Origin: a virus
DNA: 34,230 nt
Strand: one strand, 5' to 3'
Virus record (IMG/VR): IMGVR_UViG_3300010885_018032
Span: 1 to 34,230 of that record
Part shown: positions 21,684 to 28,702 of the stretch, one piece after another
Layout: each line of letters starts with the position of its first letter
Position numbering within the stretch: position 1 is the first letter of the stretch
Notes under the pieces: generated by a model
Database searches by the model: none
Told to the model about the DNA's origin: nothing
What the model saw: the letters and a program-made list of their open reading frames with translations, nothing else
Translations under genes and position numbers: made by a program

Positions 21684-22417
21684 TCAACCAAATTATTGCG
21701 GAGTGGCAAAAGAGTAATATGACGAAAGCTGAACAAGCATATACCTGCCGACACTGCAATAAATCTTTCACTAAAGAAACTACCTTAATTTCACATATGT
21801 GTGAGAAAAAGCGTAGGGCTCAACAAGAGAAAGAAATTGGTGTTCAATGGGGAATGCAAGCCTACATGAAATTCTATGAAGTTACTCAAGGTTCTAGTAA
21901 AAATAAAACATACCAAGACTTTGCCAGTAGTTCATATTATATTGCGTTTGTTAAATATGGTAGACATTGTGTTGATATTAAATGTACCAATTTCATATCA
22001 TATACAACCTGGTTATTAAAGAACAACAAAAAACTAGACCAATGGTGTCATGACAGGTTTTATGAAGAATGGCTAAGAGATTATGCCAAAAAAGAATCAG
22101 TGCAAGATGCACTAGAACGAGCCTTAAAGGAAATGAATGATTATGCTGAACTACACCCCGAACTTAAAAATGGTTATGTTGATTATTTTAGGTATGCTGG
22201 TCCTAATGGGATATGCCATCGCATATCAACTGGTAGAATTAGTTCTTGGATTGTGTATAACTGTGAATCGGGAATTGAGTTTCTTAGTAAACTTAATCAA
22301 GAACAAATTGCAATAATAATGCCTTGGATTGATCCTGATCATTGGTATAACCGATTCAAAGAAAATCCTCATGATGTAGAATGGGCTAAATCAATATTGA
22401 GGGCGGCAGGACTATGA
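21680..22417 (+). CDS. 245-residue conserved phage protein with an N-terminal zinc-finger motif
   Basis: Overlaps the previous gene by 4 bases. An N-terminal zinc-finger-like motif is CRHCNKSFTKETTLISHMC (23-41), a Cys-x2-Cys ... His-x-Cys arrangement, followed by a basic KKRRAQQEK segment. The remainder is a helical domain rich in aromatics: GMQAYMKFYEVTQGSSKNKTY, then YYIAFVKYGRHCVDIK, and IDPDHWYNRFKE near the C-terminus. I recall the same layout in T4-like aquatic phages, without known function. The zinc finger together with a basic patch suggests DNA or RNA binding, and the neighbours suggest a replication or late-transcription role. Overlaps the next gene by ATGA. Confidence 0.8.
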   Translation: MINQIIAEWQKSNMTKAEQAYTCRHCNKSFTKETTLISHMCEKKRRAQQEKEIGVQWGMQAYMKFYEVTQGSSKNKTYQDFASSSYYIAFVKYGRHCVDIKCTNFISYTTWLLKNNKKLDQWCHDRFYEEWLRDYAKKESVQDALERALKEMNDYAELHPELKNGYVDYFRYAGPNGICHRISTGRISSWIVYNCESGIEFLSKLNQEQIAIIMPWIDPDHWYNRFKENPHDVEWAKSILRAAGL

Positions 22418-23001
22418 ATTTCAACAGTGATGTAGACATTGATTTTCCTGACCGCCAACAAGTTTTAAATGTAATAAAACATATTGGTGCTAGTATTATC
22501 AAGGATGGTAATAAAATATCCCATAATACAGGAATATATGTTACTGAGATTCCGCATGACCCAATTAACAATAGAGCTACAATAGATTATCATGATGCAG
22601 AGGACCGTGGATACATTAAGTTAGATTTTCTTAATGTTGGATTATATTCTCAAGTTAGAGATGAGAAGCATTTAACTGAATTAATGGATCAAGAACCACC
22701 TTGGCATAGACTATATGAGAAAGAGTTTTGTTCTAGATTGATTCATATTGGTAATCATTATGATATTCTATTACGAATGCCTGAAGCAGTTAATACTATT
22801 GCTAGATTGGCGATGTTTTTAGCAGTTATTAGACCTGCGAAGAGGCATTTAATAGGATTGTCGTGGAATGAAGTAGCGAAGACAGTATGGGAGAAGACAG
22901 ATGAGAGTTATTCATTCAAAATGTCTCATAGTATTTCGTATTCACATTTAGTAGCAGTACATATGAATCTTATTAATGAAGAGGTTAATCAACTTTTCTA
23001 A
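22414..23001 (+). CDS. Miniature DNA polymerase III alpha-like protein
   Basis: A 195-residue protein in which five segments match, in order, the palm-to-fingers region of bacterial DnaE as I recall it: DVDIDFPDR (6-14) corresponds to the FDVDFCMEKRD motif with catalytic Asp-x-Asp (here D8, D10); HNTGIYVTEIP (37-47) to HAGGVVIAP; RGYIKLDFLNV (65-75) to AGLVKFDFLGL with the third catalytic Asp (here D71); YEKEFCSRL and AVIRPAKR (101-109, 137-144) to the FQLES and ALFRPGP motifs; and FKMSHSISYSHLV (168-180) to FNKSHSAAYALV. No PHP, beta-binding or OB domain exists, and the family's usual length is over 1000 residues. It overlaps the previous gene by ATGA and the minus-strand gene by 17 bases. 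Catalytic activity is unproven; it could also be a retired, repurposed remnant. Confidence 0.7.
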   Translation: MNFNSDVDIDFPDRQQVLNVIKHIGASIIKDGNKISHNTGIYVTEIPHDPINNRATIDYHDAEDRGYIKLDFLNVGLYSQVRDEKHLTELMDQEPPWHRLYEKEFCSRLIHIGNHYDILLRMPEAVNTIARLAMFLAVIRPAKRHLIGLSWNEVAKTVWEKTDESYSFKMSHSISYSHLVAVHMNLINEEVNQLF

Positions 23002-23356
23002 CTAGTATTATTGATCTTCTTTTTGATCTACGGGACGCCAATTCTTTTAAAGAAGTTTGGGGTCCCATTTTTATTTCTACATCTCTACTATTCATTGATT
23101 TAACGCTGAATTTAAATTCAGCCCAATCTTGTTTAAGAAACAAATTGATTGGTATAGTGCGTTGGCATTCCCACCACCATTGCTCACCCAATTCCAAGAA
23201 CCTAGTTTTTTGGTCAGCATCTTTTAATGTACCAAAATCATAGATAGTTGTTATTTGTTCGTCTGCATTTTGTATAATCCCAATGTAATCATTACCACCG
23301 TAGGTGATATAGGTTATAAATGGGTATCTAGTTAACAACTGTTTGATTTCTTCCAC
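22985..23356 (-). CDS. 123-residue conserved phage protein, only minus-strand gene
   Basis: Starts with GTG at 23356 (reverse strand). It contains YPFITYITYGGNDYIGIIQ (outline 11-29), a central GEQWWWECQRTIPINLFLKQDW (outline 57-78) and the end MGPQTSLKEL-x-x-RRSKRRSIILVRKV. I recall this LGEQWWWE, IPIN-FL--DW and GPQTSL-E pattern as a protein conserved in T4-like cyanophages, often on the opposite strand from its neighbours, with unknown function. The very basic C-terminus (RRSKRRS) suggests nucleic-acid binding. No Shine-Dalgarno sequence precedes the start. Its 3' end overlaps the polymerase-like gene tail-to-tail, and its 5' end is 33 bases from the late gene on the other strand. Confidence 0.78.
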   Translation of the reverse strand: MEEIKQLLTRYPFITYITYGGNDYIGIIQNADEQITTIYDFGTLKDADQKTRFLELGEQWWWECQRTIPINLFLKQDWAEFKFSVKSMNSRDVEIKMGPQTSLKELASRRSKRRSIILVRKVD

Positions 23357-23363
23357 GCGATTT

Positions 23364-23371
23364 TATAAATA
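23364..23371 (+). promoter_or_regulatory. T4-type late promoter element TATAAATA
   Basis: A perfect eight-base match to the T4 late promoter, recognised by the gp55-type sigma factor, 18 bases before the first structural gene (23390). No -35 box is needed for such promoters. The element lies in the short gap between the divergent minus-strand gene and the late cluster, so both strands can be transcribed from this gap. Confidence 0.75.
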
Positions 23372-23389
23372 TGTTATAAGAGACCCAAT

Positions 23390-23884
23390 ATGCAGGCCAT
23401 CCAAACATATTTATACAGTAATAAAATAGTGGTTCAGATTCTGGACACCACTATATTTAACGTAAGGAACAGACAAGTGTACAGCAGACCCATTAAAATT
23501 TATCAGGGTATAGATAATCCTATACAAGTGGTAATTAAAAATCAAGATCAAAAAGCCGTTAATTTTACTGGTTACCTCATGCAAGCTGGCATACAAGATC
23601 CCTTTAATAAAGTAACTTCATGCAGCTTTCCAGTAATTATGTCAAATATTTCACTGGGACAAGGGTCATTCGTCATAAGTGGTGTAATTGCTAATAGTTT
23701 AGAACAAAGATTTTATAAATTGACATTTAAAACAATACGAGTTAGTGATAATGAAGAATCACCAGTCTATATTGACGATAATTATGGTGTACCACTTGAT
23801 TTAGAAGTATTACCAGCATATTATGAAACTGCTACTATACCTCCAGTATTAATTGAAAATGTAATAGATGCAGGAACAATATGA
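23390..23884 (+). CDS. Small structural protein, baseplate/fibre-associated
   Basis: A 164-residue late protein, first gene after the late promoter. It is almost all beta: IFNVRNRQVYSRPIKIYQG, then DNPIQVVIKNQDQKAVNFTGY (outline 41-61), then strand pairs through LEVLPAYYETATIPP. The IKIYQGIDNPIQV... segment is of the type found in N-terminal domains of phage tail, baseplate and fibre proteins (the upper baseplate protein fold of the BppU kind). A role as a connector between baseplate and fibre is inferred. It overlaps the giant fibre gene by ATGA, so the two are likely made in matched amounts. Confidence 0.7.
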   Translation: MQAIQTYLYSNKIVVQILDTTIFNVRNRQVYSRPIKIYQGIDNPIQVVIKNQDQKAVNFTGYLMQAGIQDPFNKVTSCSFPVIMSNISLGQGSFVISGVIANSLEQRFYKLTFKTIRVSDNEESPVYIDDNYGVPLDLEVLPAYYETATIPPVLIENVIDAGTI

Positions 23885-26800
23885 CTATTTCAAACACCAA
23901 GAATATTTTATTAAAACGTGGAAATACTTCAGTAAGTAGTAATTATATTGGCCCATTGGGCGAAGTTACAATTGATACTGGTCTGAAGACTTTGCGAGTT
24001 CATGACGGTGCAACACCTGGTGGTACATTAATTAGTGGAGTTGGTAGTCGGGGCGCTACAGGGATACAAGGTAATGTTGGTCCTACCGGCATTCAAGGAA
24101 ATGTTGGTTCTACAGGTGCAACAGGCATTCAAGGAAATGTTGGTTCTACAGGTGCAACAGGCATTCAAGGAAATGTTGGTTCTACAGGTGCAACAGGCAT
24201 TCAAGGAAATGTTGGTTCTACTGGTGCTACTGGTATACAAGGAAACGTTGGTTCTACTGGTGCTACAGGCATTCAAGGTAATATCGGTCTTAGAGGGGCC
24301 ACTGGAGCCACTGGTATACAAGGTAATATAGGCATTACTGGTGCTACTGGTCTATTGGGGTCAACAGGAGCTACTGGTACGGCTGGTCATGTTGGATCAA
24401 CTGGATTTACTGGAAATGTTGGAGCTACTGGTCTTAAAGGTGATACTGGTGCAGTTGGTGCAACTGGTATACAAGGCAACGTTGGTATAACAGGGGCTAC
24501 TGGTATAGAAGGAAATGTTGGTCCTAGAGGATTCACTGGAAGTCAAGGGGTCAGTGTAACACTTCAAGGAACAAAACCAACTATTGCATCATTGTTATTA
24601 ATAACAGGCAACCCAGGTGACGGATGGATTGTAACTACTGGTGATGGTGGAACTCATTTAAATGGTAGCTTGTGGTTTTGGAATGTAAGTACCAGTTTAT
24701 GGAATGACATTGGACTTATTGTTGGTCCTCAGGGAGATGTAGGAAATGTTGGTCCTAGAGGCGTTACTGGAAACATTGGGGCTACTGGAGCTACCGGTAT
24801 ACAAGGTAATATAGGTATTACTGGTGCGCCTGGTGCTATTGGAAATACAGGAGCTGTCGGACGAGGTATAGCAACTGGTGGAGCAGAAGGGCAAGTATTA
24901 ACCAAACTAAGTAGTGATGATTACGATACTGGTTGGGTTAATGATGCTAAAGACAGATTGGTCACTGGTAATGTTAGCGTTATACTAGAATCATATGGTA
25001 ATTTAACTGTACCTGGACACATATTACCAATTTCTAGTCTAATGTATGATCTTGGATCACCTGATGCTCGTTTCCGTGATTTATGGTTATCTGGTAATTC
25101 CATCAACATAGGTAATAATACAATTAGTACCACTGCTTCTGGTATTACAATGGGTAATTTGCAAATTAATGGTGTTATAGACTTAAAACCATTAGATAAA
25201 ATTGATACTATTCTTCGTAGTACTACCAACTTAGTTTTCCAAGCTGGAGCTACTGGTATTTACCAATGGACCTTAGGTGCAGATGGTACGACTACCTTCC
25301 CTGATAACACTATTAAAAACAACAATAGCATTTATATAACACCTGGTACTCTATTGGTACCTAATGTTGATGTATATGCTGCTGATACTGGTGGTGCTGG
25401 TGGATCATGGCGGTTGTTCATTGATGATATGGTATATCCTAACATTGGTAATGATGTTTCAATAGGTTCTACTATAACTGTGTCATGGGGTACACAAGTA
25501 ACTGCTAATATCTTATACATTGAACATGATGTAGAGTACGCCAAATGGATATTCACTGTTAATCAAGATGTATATACTGGATTCCCTGGATTTACCCATG
25601 GTACTGCCACATTTGGAGTCGGGCAACCTACCTGGACCTTTGACACAGATGGTACTCTGGTATTGCCAGGTGGACAACTAATTGGAGGTAGTGATAGTAC
25701 TAACGGTATTACTATGACTACAGCACGGGGTACAGTACTGTTTGGTAATCAACCTGAAGTTCAGATAACTTCGGCGCATCACTTCCACATCATGGCGGCA
25801 GATTCTGCTGCTACTGATCTATTCTTTGGTAGTGATGCAAACTTTGTTAAATTACCACGTGGAACTGAGGATGTAGTAATTGGTAACGGTAATAATTATA
25901 ACTGGCAATTTGGCAACTATGGTAACTTGACATTGCCACAGGGTGGAACTATTACTGAAATAGCAAGGGTTACTGAAGGCGGTGATTCACCTGGAACCAT
26001 AGTACTGACACCAAATAATGTTTTCAATCCGTGGAATAATTTAACCATATACAACACAGCATTCAATCCAGAGTCACAACACATACACCTTGCTTCGGGC
26101 GACTTGAATCGTACTGAAATAGTACTTGGTAATGACAACAAGTTTGTCAAAGTGAATATTGATGGGTCTGTGTGTGTTAAAAGCAGTGCTTACTATTTTG
26201 AAGGGGCAATGGCATTTGAGTTCCAAAATACTGACAACACTATTACAGAGATGCATTTTAGCTTTGGTGTGTATCCCCGACTATACTATGTGGCGGTCGG
26301 TGATATCATAACTGATGTCAGCAACGGTAATACAGCAACTATAACTGGCGTTATCCATGATAGTAATGTATCTATAACCTGTAGCATCCCAATGGATACT
26401 GCTGGTACAAGCCCACTAGGTTATAGTTTTTCTAAACCCGAAGCAATGGGTGGTGTTTGGCAGTTTGGCGCGGATGGTGTTTTAACATTACCTAATGGTT
26501 CTACTATAGGTTCCAATGACGCAGATTTCGGTATCCCAATAACCACAGCCCGTGGCAGTATATTCCTAGGCAACCAAGCAGACTGCCTCAATGTAAATCA
26601 TTTCCACATAATGAAATCGGGTCAGCAGGATGTTGATTTATTCTTAGGTGATGACAATAACTATGTGAAACTGCCAAGTGACGGTGGAGTTGAAATTTCC
26701 TCGTCAGAGATTGGTAGCCAACATTATTGGCGTTTTGGCACTGATGGTGTATTAAGAATGCCAGATGGCAATCTTGGCGGTGATGGTCGTATAGATTTCA

Positions 26801-28458
26801 ACTTTGAAGGCTACAACTGGGGACGCATTAGTTCTCACAACAGACATGTTTTCATACACAGCTTGGACGACCGCGGCCCTGGCGATCCACACAATGGCAA
26901 TATACTTACAGAACTCAGTGTTGGCATTGATGTTGTTATCAGCACCAATGTGGACGGGACTGGACAATCTGCTCACAGTTGGCAATTTGGTTATGAAGGT
27001 GGTTTAAGATTCCCCGATGCCACTACACAATATACAGCATGGCAAGGTGCTGTTATGTTCAGTGCAACCGCGCCCACCCCTACAGCTAATTTAGGACGCT
27101 TGTGGTACAATCCTGAAGACGGACGTACCTATGTTATGTACAATGATCAGTGGGTTGATTCTAATCCACCAGTAGTTCCTCATGCCAGTACCTATTTAGA
27201 TGGTCTAGTAGTAGAGGGCACTAGTATCACCACAGTCTCATATGACTCTACGGATATTAAGATACATGATTTAACATTTACTGCTGACGGTCGTATTCAA
27301 CTACCAGTAGGTGGGGACATCATTGATAGTCTAGGAAATAGTGTATTAGCAAATATCAATATTACAGATAGATTAGTCAACGGAAATTACAGTATATTGT
27401 TAGGAGCAGATGGTACGTTAACATTACCTTCAGAAGGTATTATTAGCAGTCCTAACGGTATCAGCATGATTACTAATCGCGGCAGGGTCAACTTTGGAGT
27501 TGATATTGAAAGACCTGGATTAGCTAGTCACTTTCATATTAATGCCGCTGATACAAATGCTACAGATTTATTCTTTGGTGATGATGGTAATTATGTTAAA
27601 TTGCCTAGCACAGGTAACGGTCTTGGTGTAGAGATTGGTGCAGGTGCTTCTGAGATTTGGCGTTTCAGTCCATCTGGTAGTTTAACACTTCCATATGGCG
27701 GTAGAATACTATCACAGGCTAGCGATTACATTGCAATGATCAGTGATCTAGGTGCTGATGTAGGATGGGCTAATCCTGTCATTTTTGCCAACATTGATGG
27801 TGGTGGTGATTACAGTGAGATACAGGCCGGCGACACGGTTGAAGCAATAGTAGGTGCTGATTCTGCTGGTGTATTCCTTAGTGTTGTTGTAGCTAACACA
27901 GACGGTGCTGCGTCCGCGCGAGCAAGCACTTGGAGTGTTGATCGTGAGGGCAATTTTGTCAATGACTCGTTTAACCTTAGTGGTCAAGGAAATCTAGACT
28001 TGCCACCAGGAGATATTGTTGATCGCAATGGCAACAGTTTAATTCGTGCCGCAGTTAGCACAACAGCACCAGGGGCTTGGGCCAAAGAAGGACATCAGTG
28101 GTACAACCTGGTAGACGGTCGCACTTATATTAAATTTAACAATACCTGGATTGATGCTAATCCTCCAATAGTAGCACCTGTCAGCACTTATCTAAGTGGT
28201 TTAACCATAGATGAACAGACTATAAGTTCAGCAGATTACCTACAATCTGATATAAAATTTGCAGGAAATATAATACCAGATGAAGATTTGACTTACAATC
28301 TAGGTAGTATCACTAATCAATGGAATAGTTTGTATGTTAAATCTAGTACAATTTACATGAGTGGTCGTGCAGTTAGTTTAACAGATGAAGGACTAAAGGT
28401 AGACGGACAAAGTCCAATTACTGTGATAGATGGTGGATTCGCTGACAGTTGGGCGTAA
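23881..28458 (+). CDS. Giant tail fibre with collagen-like repeats
   Basis: 1525 residues. The N-terminus (LLKRGNTSVSSNYIGPLGEV, then RVHDGATPGGT) is the virion-attachment domain known from phage fibres and hyaluronidase-type proteins. It is followed by collagen-like Gly-x-x repeats at about 56-224 and 281-328, split by a beta-rich spacer with TLQGTKPTIASLLLI. The remainder is a repeated beta-rich shaft: three copies of a module with HFHI, then DLF(F/L)G(S/D)D(A/N/G)N(F/Y)VKLP, then W(Q/R)F, near 25680-25930, 26500-26790 and 27430-27710; two copies of a module with W(Y)NxxDGRTY and NPP near 27080-27200 and 28060-28190; and twice LG(S)...W..LY/W near the two ends. The start overlaps the preceding gene and has AGGAACA before it. 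Trimeric fibre for receptor binding, late expression. Confidence 0.85.
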   Translation: MTISNTKNILLKRGNTSVSSNYIGPLGEVTIDTGLKTLRVHDGATPGGTLISGVGSRGATGIQGNVGPTGIQGNVGSTGATGIQGNVGSTGATGIQGNVGSTGATGIQGNVGSTGATGIQGNVGSTGATGIQGNIGLRGATGATGIQGNIGITGATGLLGSTGATGTAGHVGSTGFTGNVGATGLKGDTGAVGATGIQGNVGITGATGIEGNVGPRGFTGSQGVSVTLQGTKPTIASLLLITGNPGDGWIVTTGDGGTHLNGSLWFWNVSTSLWNDIGLIVGPQGDVGNVGPRGVTGNIGATGATGIQGNIGITGAPGAIGNTGAVGRGIATGGAEGQVLTKLSSDDYDTGWVNDAKDRLVTGNVSVILESYGNLTVPGHILPISSLMYDLGSPDARFRDLWLSGNSINIGNNTISTTASGITMGNLQINGVIDLKPLDKIDTILRSTTNLVFQAGATGIYQWTLGADGTTTFPDNTIKNNNSIYITPGTLLVPNVDVYAADTGGAGGSWRLFIDDMVYPNIGNDVSIGSTITVSWGTQVTANILYIEHDVEYAKWIFTVNQDVYTGFPGFTHGTATFGVGQPTWTFDTDGTLVLPGGQLIGGSDSTNGITMTTARGTVLFGNQPEVQITSAHHFHIMAADSAATDLFFGSDANFVKLPRGTEDVVIGNGNNYNWQFGNYGNLTLPQGGTITEIARVTEGGDSPGTIVLTPNNVFNPWNNLTIYNTAFNPESQHIHLASGDLNRTEIVLGNDNKFVKVNIDGSVCVKSSAYYFEGAMAFEFQNTDNTITEMHFSFGVYPRLYYVAVGDIITDVSNGNTATITGVIHDSNVSITCSIPMDTAGTSPLGYSFSKPEAMGGVWQFGADGVLTLPNGSTIGSNDADFGIPITTARGSIFLGNQADCLNVNHFHIMKSGQQDVDLFLGDDNNYVKLPSDGGVEISSSEIGSQHYWRFGTDGVLRMPDGNLGGDGRIDFNFEGYNWGRISSHNRHVFIHSLDDRGPGDPHNGNILTELSVGIDVVISTNVDGTGQSAHSWQFGYEGGLRFPDATTQYTAWQGAVMFSATAPTPTANLGRLWYNPEDGRTYVMYNDQWVDSNPPVVPHASTYLDGLVVEGTSITTVSYDSTDIKIHDLTFTADGRIQLPVGGDIIDSLGNSVLANINITDRLVNGNYSILLGADGTLTLPSEGIISSPNGISMITNRGRVNFGVDIERPGLASHFHINAADTNATDLFFGDDGNYVKLPSTGNGLGVEIGAGASEIWRFSPSGSLTLPYGGRILSQASDYIAMISDLGADVGWANPVIFANIDGGGDYSEIQAGDTVEAIVGADSAGVFLSVVVANTDGAASARASTWSVDREGNFVNDSFNLSGQGNLDLPPGDIVDRNGNSLIRAAVSTTAPGAWAKEGHQWYNLVDGRTYIKFNNTWIDANPPIVAPVSTYLSGLTIDEQTISSADYLQSDIKFAGNIIPDEDLTYNLGSITNQWNSLYVKSSTIYMSGRAVSLTDEGLKVDGQSPITVIDGGFADSWA
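24049..24552 (+). repeat. Collagen-like Gly-x-x repeat region 1
   Basis: Codes for a continuous run of Gly-Xaa-Xaa triplets such as GATGIQGNVGST. Gln-Gly-Asn and Ala-Thr-Gly units dominate, unlike animal collagen, where proline is abundant. Such regions form a stiff trimeric rod in phage fibres and are prone to length change by recombination. Confidence 0.9.
24088..24267 (+). repeat. Tandem 36-bp repeat array within the collagen region
   Basis: Starting at 24088 the 36-base unit beginning GGCATTCAAGGAAATG is repeated in three identical copies (24088-24195), followed by two copies changed by synonymous third-base substitutions (24196-24231 and 24232-24267). Each unit codes for 12 residues (GIQGNVGSTGAT). 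The identical copies suggest recent expansion by slippage or unequal recombination. Confidence 0.93.
24724..24870 (+). repeat. Collagen-like Gly-x-x repeat region 2
   Basis: A second shorter run, GPQGDVGNVGPRGVTGNIG and onward to GRG, after a beta-rich spacer. Its unit GATGIQGNIGIT is the same family as in region 1, so the two probably derive from one another. Confidence 0.85.
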
Positions 28459-28483
28459 ATACATTAACTTAATAAATAACATC

Positions 28484-28702
28484 ATGAGCATAACATTTCC
28501 CACTGCCCCTAAATTAGGGGACGACTTTTTGGCAACCAACGGTTCAACATACATATGGATGGGTAATCGTTGGAGTGGTGCGCAAGCTATCCTTACTGGA
28601 CAAGCTCAACCCTTTTTTGATGGTGGAGATTCTTCCCCATACAATTCATCTATAGACAACACCCTTGAAGGTGGTGTAACAAATATTATTGGAGCAAACT
28701 AA
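28484..28702 (+). CDS. 72-residue structural protein
   Basis: ATG 28484 is preferred over an upstream in-frame start at 28430 that lies within the fibre gene. The preceding AATAAATA (28471-28478) is one base off the T4 late element. The product starts SITFPTAPKLGDDFLATNGSTYIWMGNRW, a phage structural pattern (P-x-x-GD-x-x-x-x-NG-x-x-Y-x-W-x-G-x-x-W) that I recall from fibre and tip-attachment modules, and ends with a Gly/Asp-rich segment. It ends directly at the next ATG (28703). It probably caps or joins the fibre, inferred from its place between the two fibre genes. Confidence 0.7.
   Translation: MSITFPTAPKLGDDFLATNGSTYIWMGNRWSGAQAILTGQAQPFFDGGDSSPYNSSIDNTLEGGVTNIIGAN

Noticed and set aside
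24028-24321. Minus-strand frame with short repeats, and the regular 36-bp units as a possible CRISPR array
   Set aside because: The units are directly adjacent with no spacers and code for collagen Gly-x-x in the + frame; the minus frame is a shadow of this.
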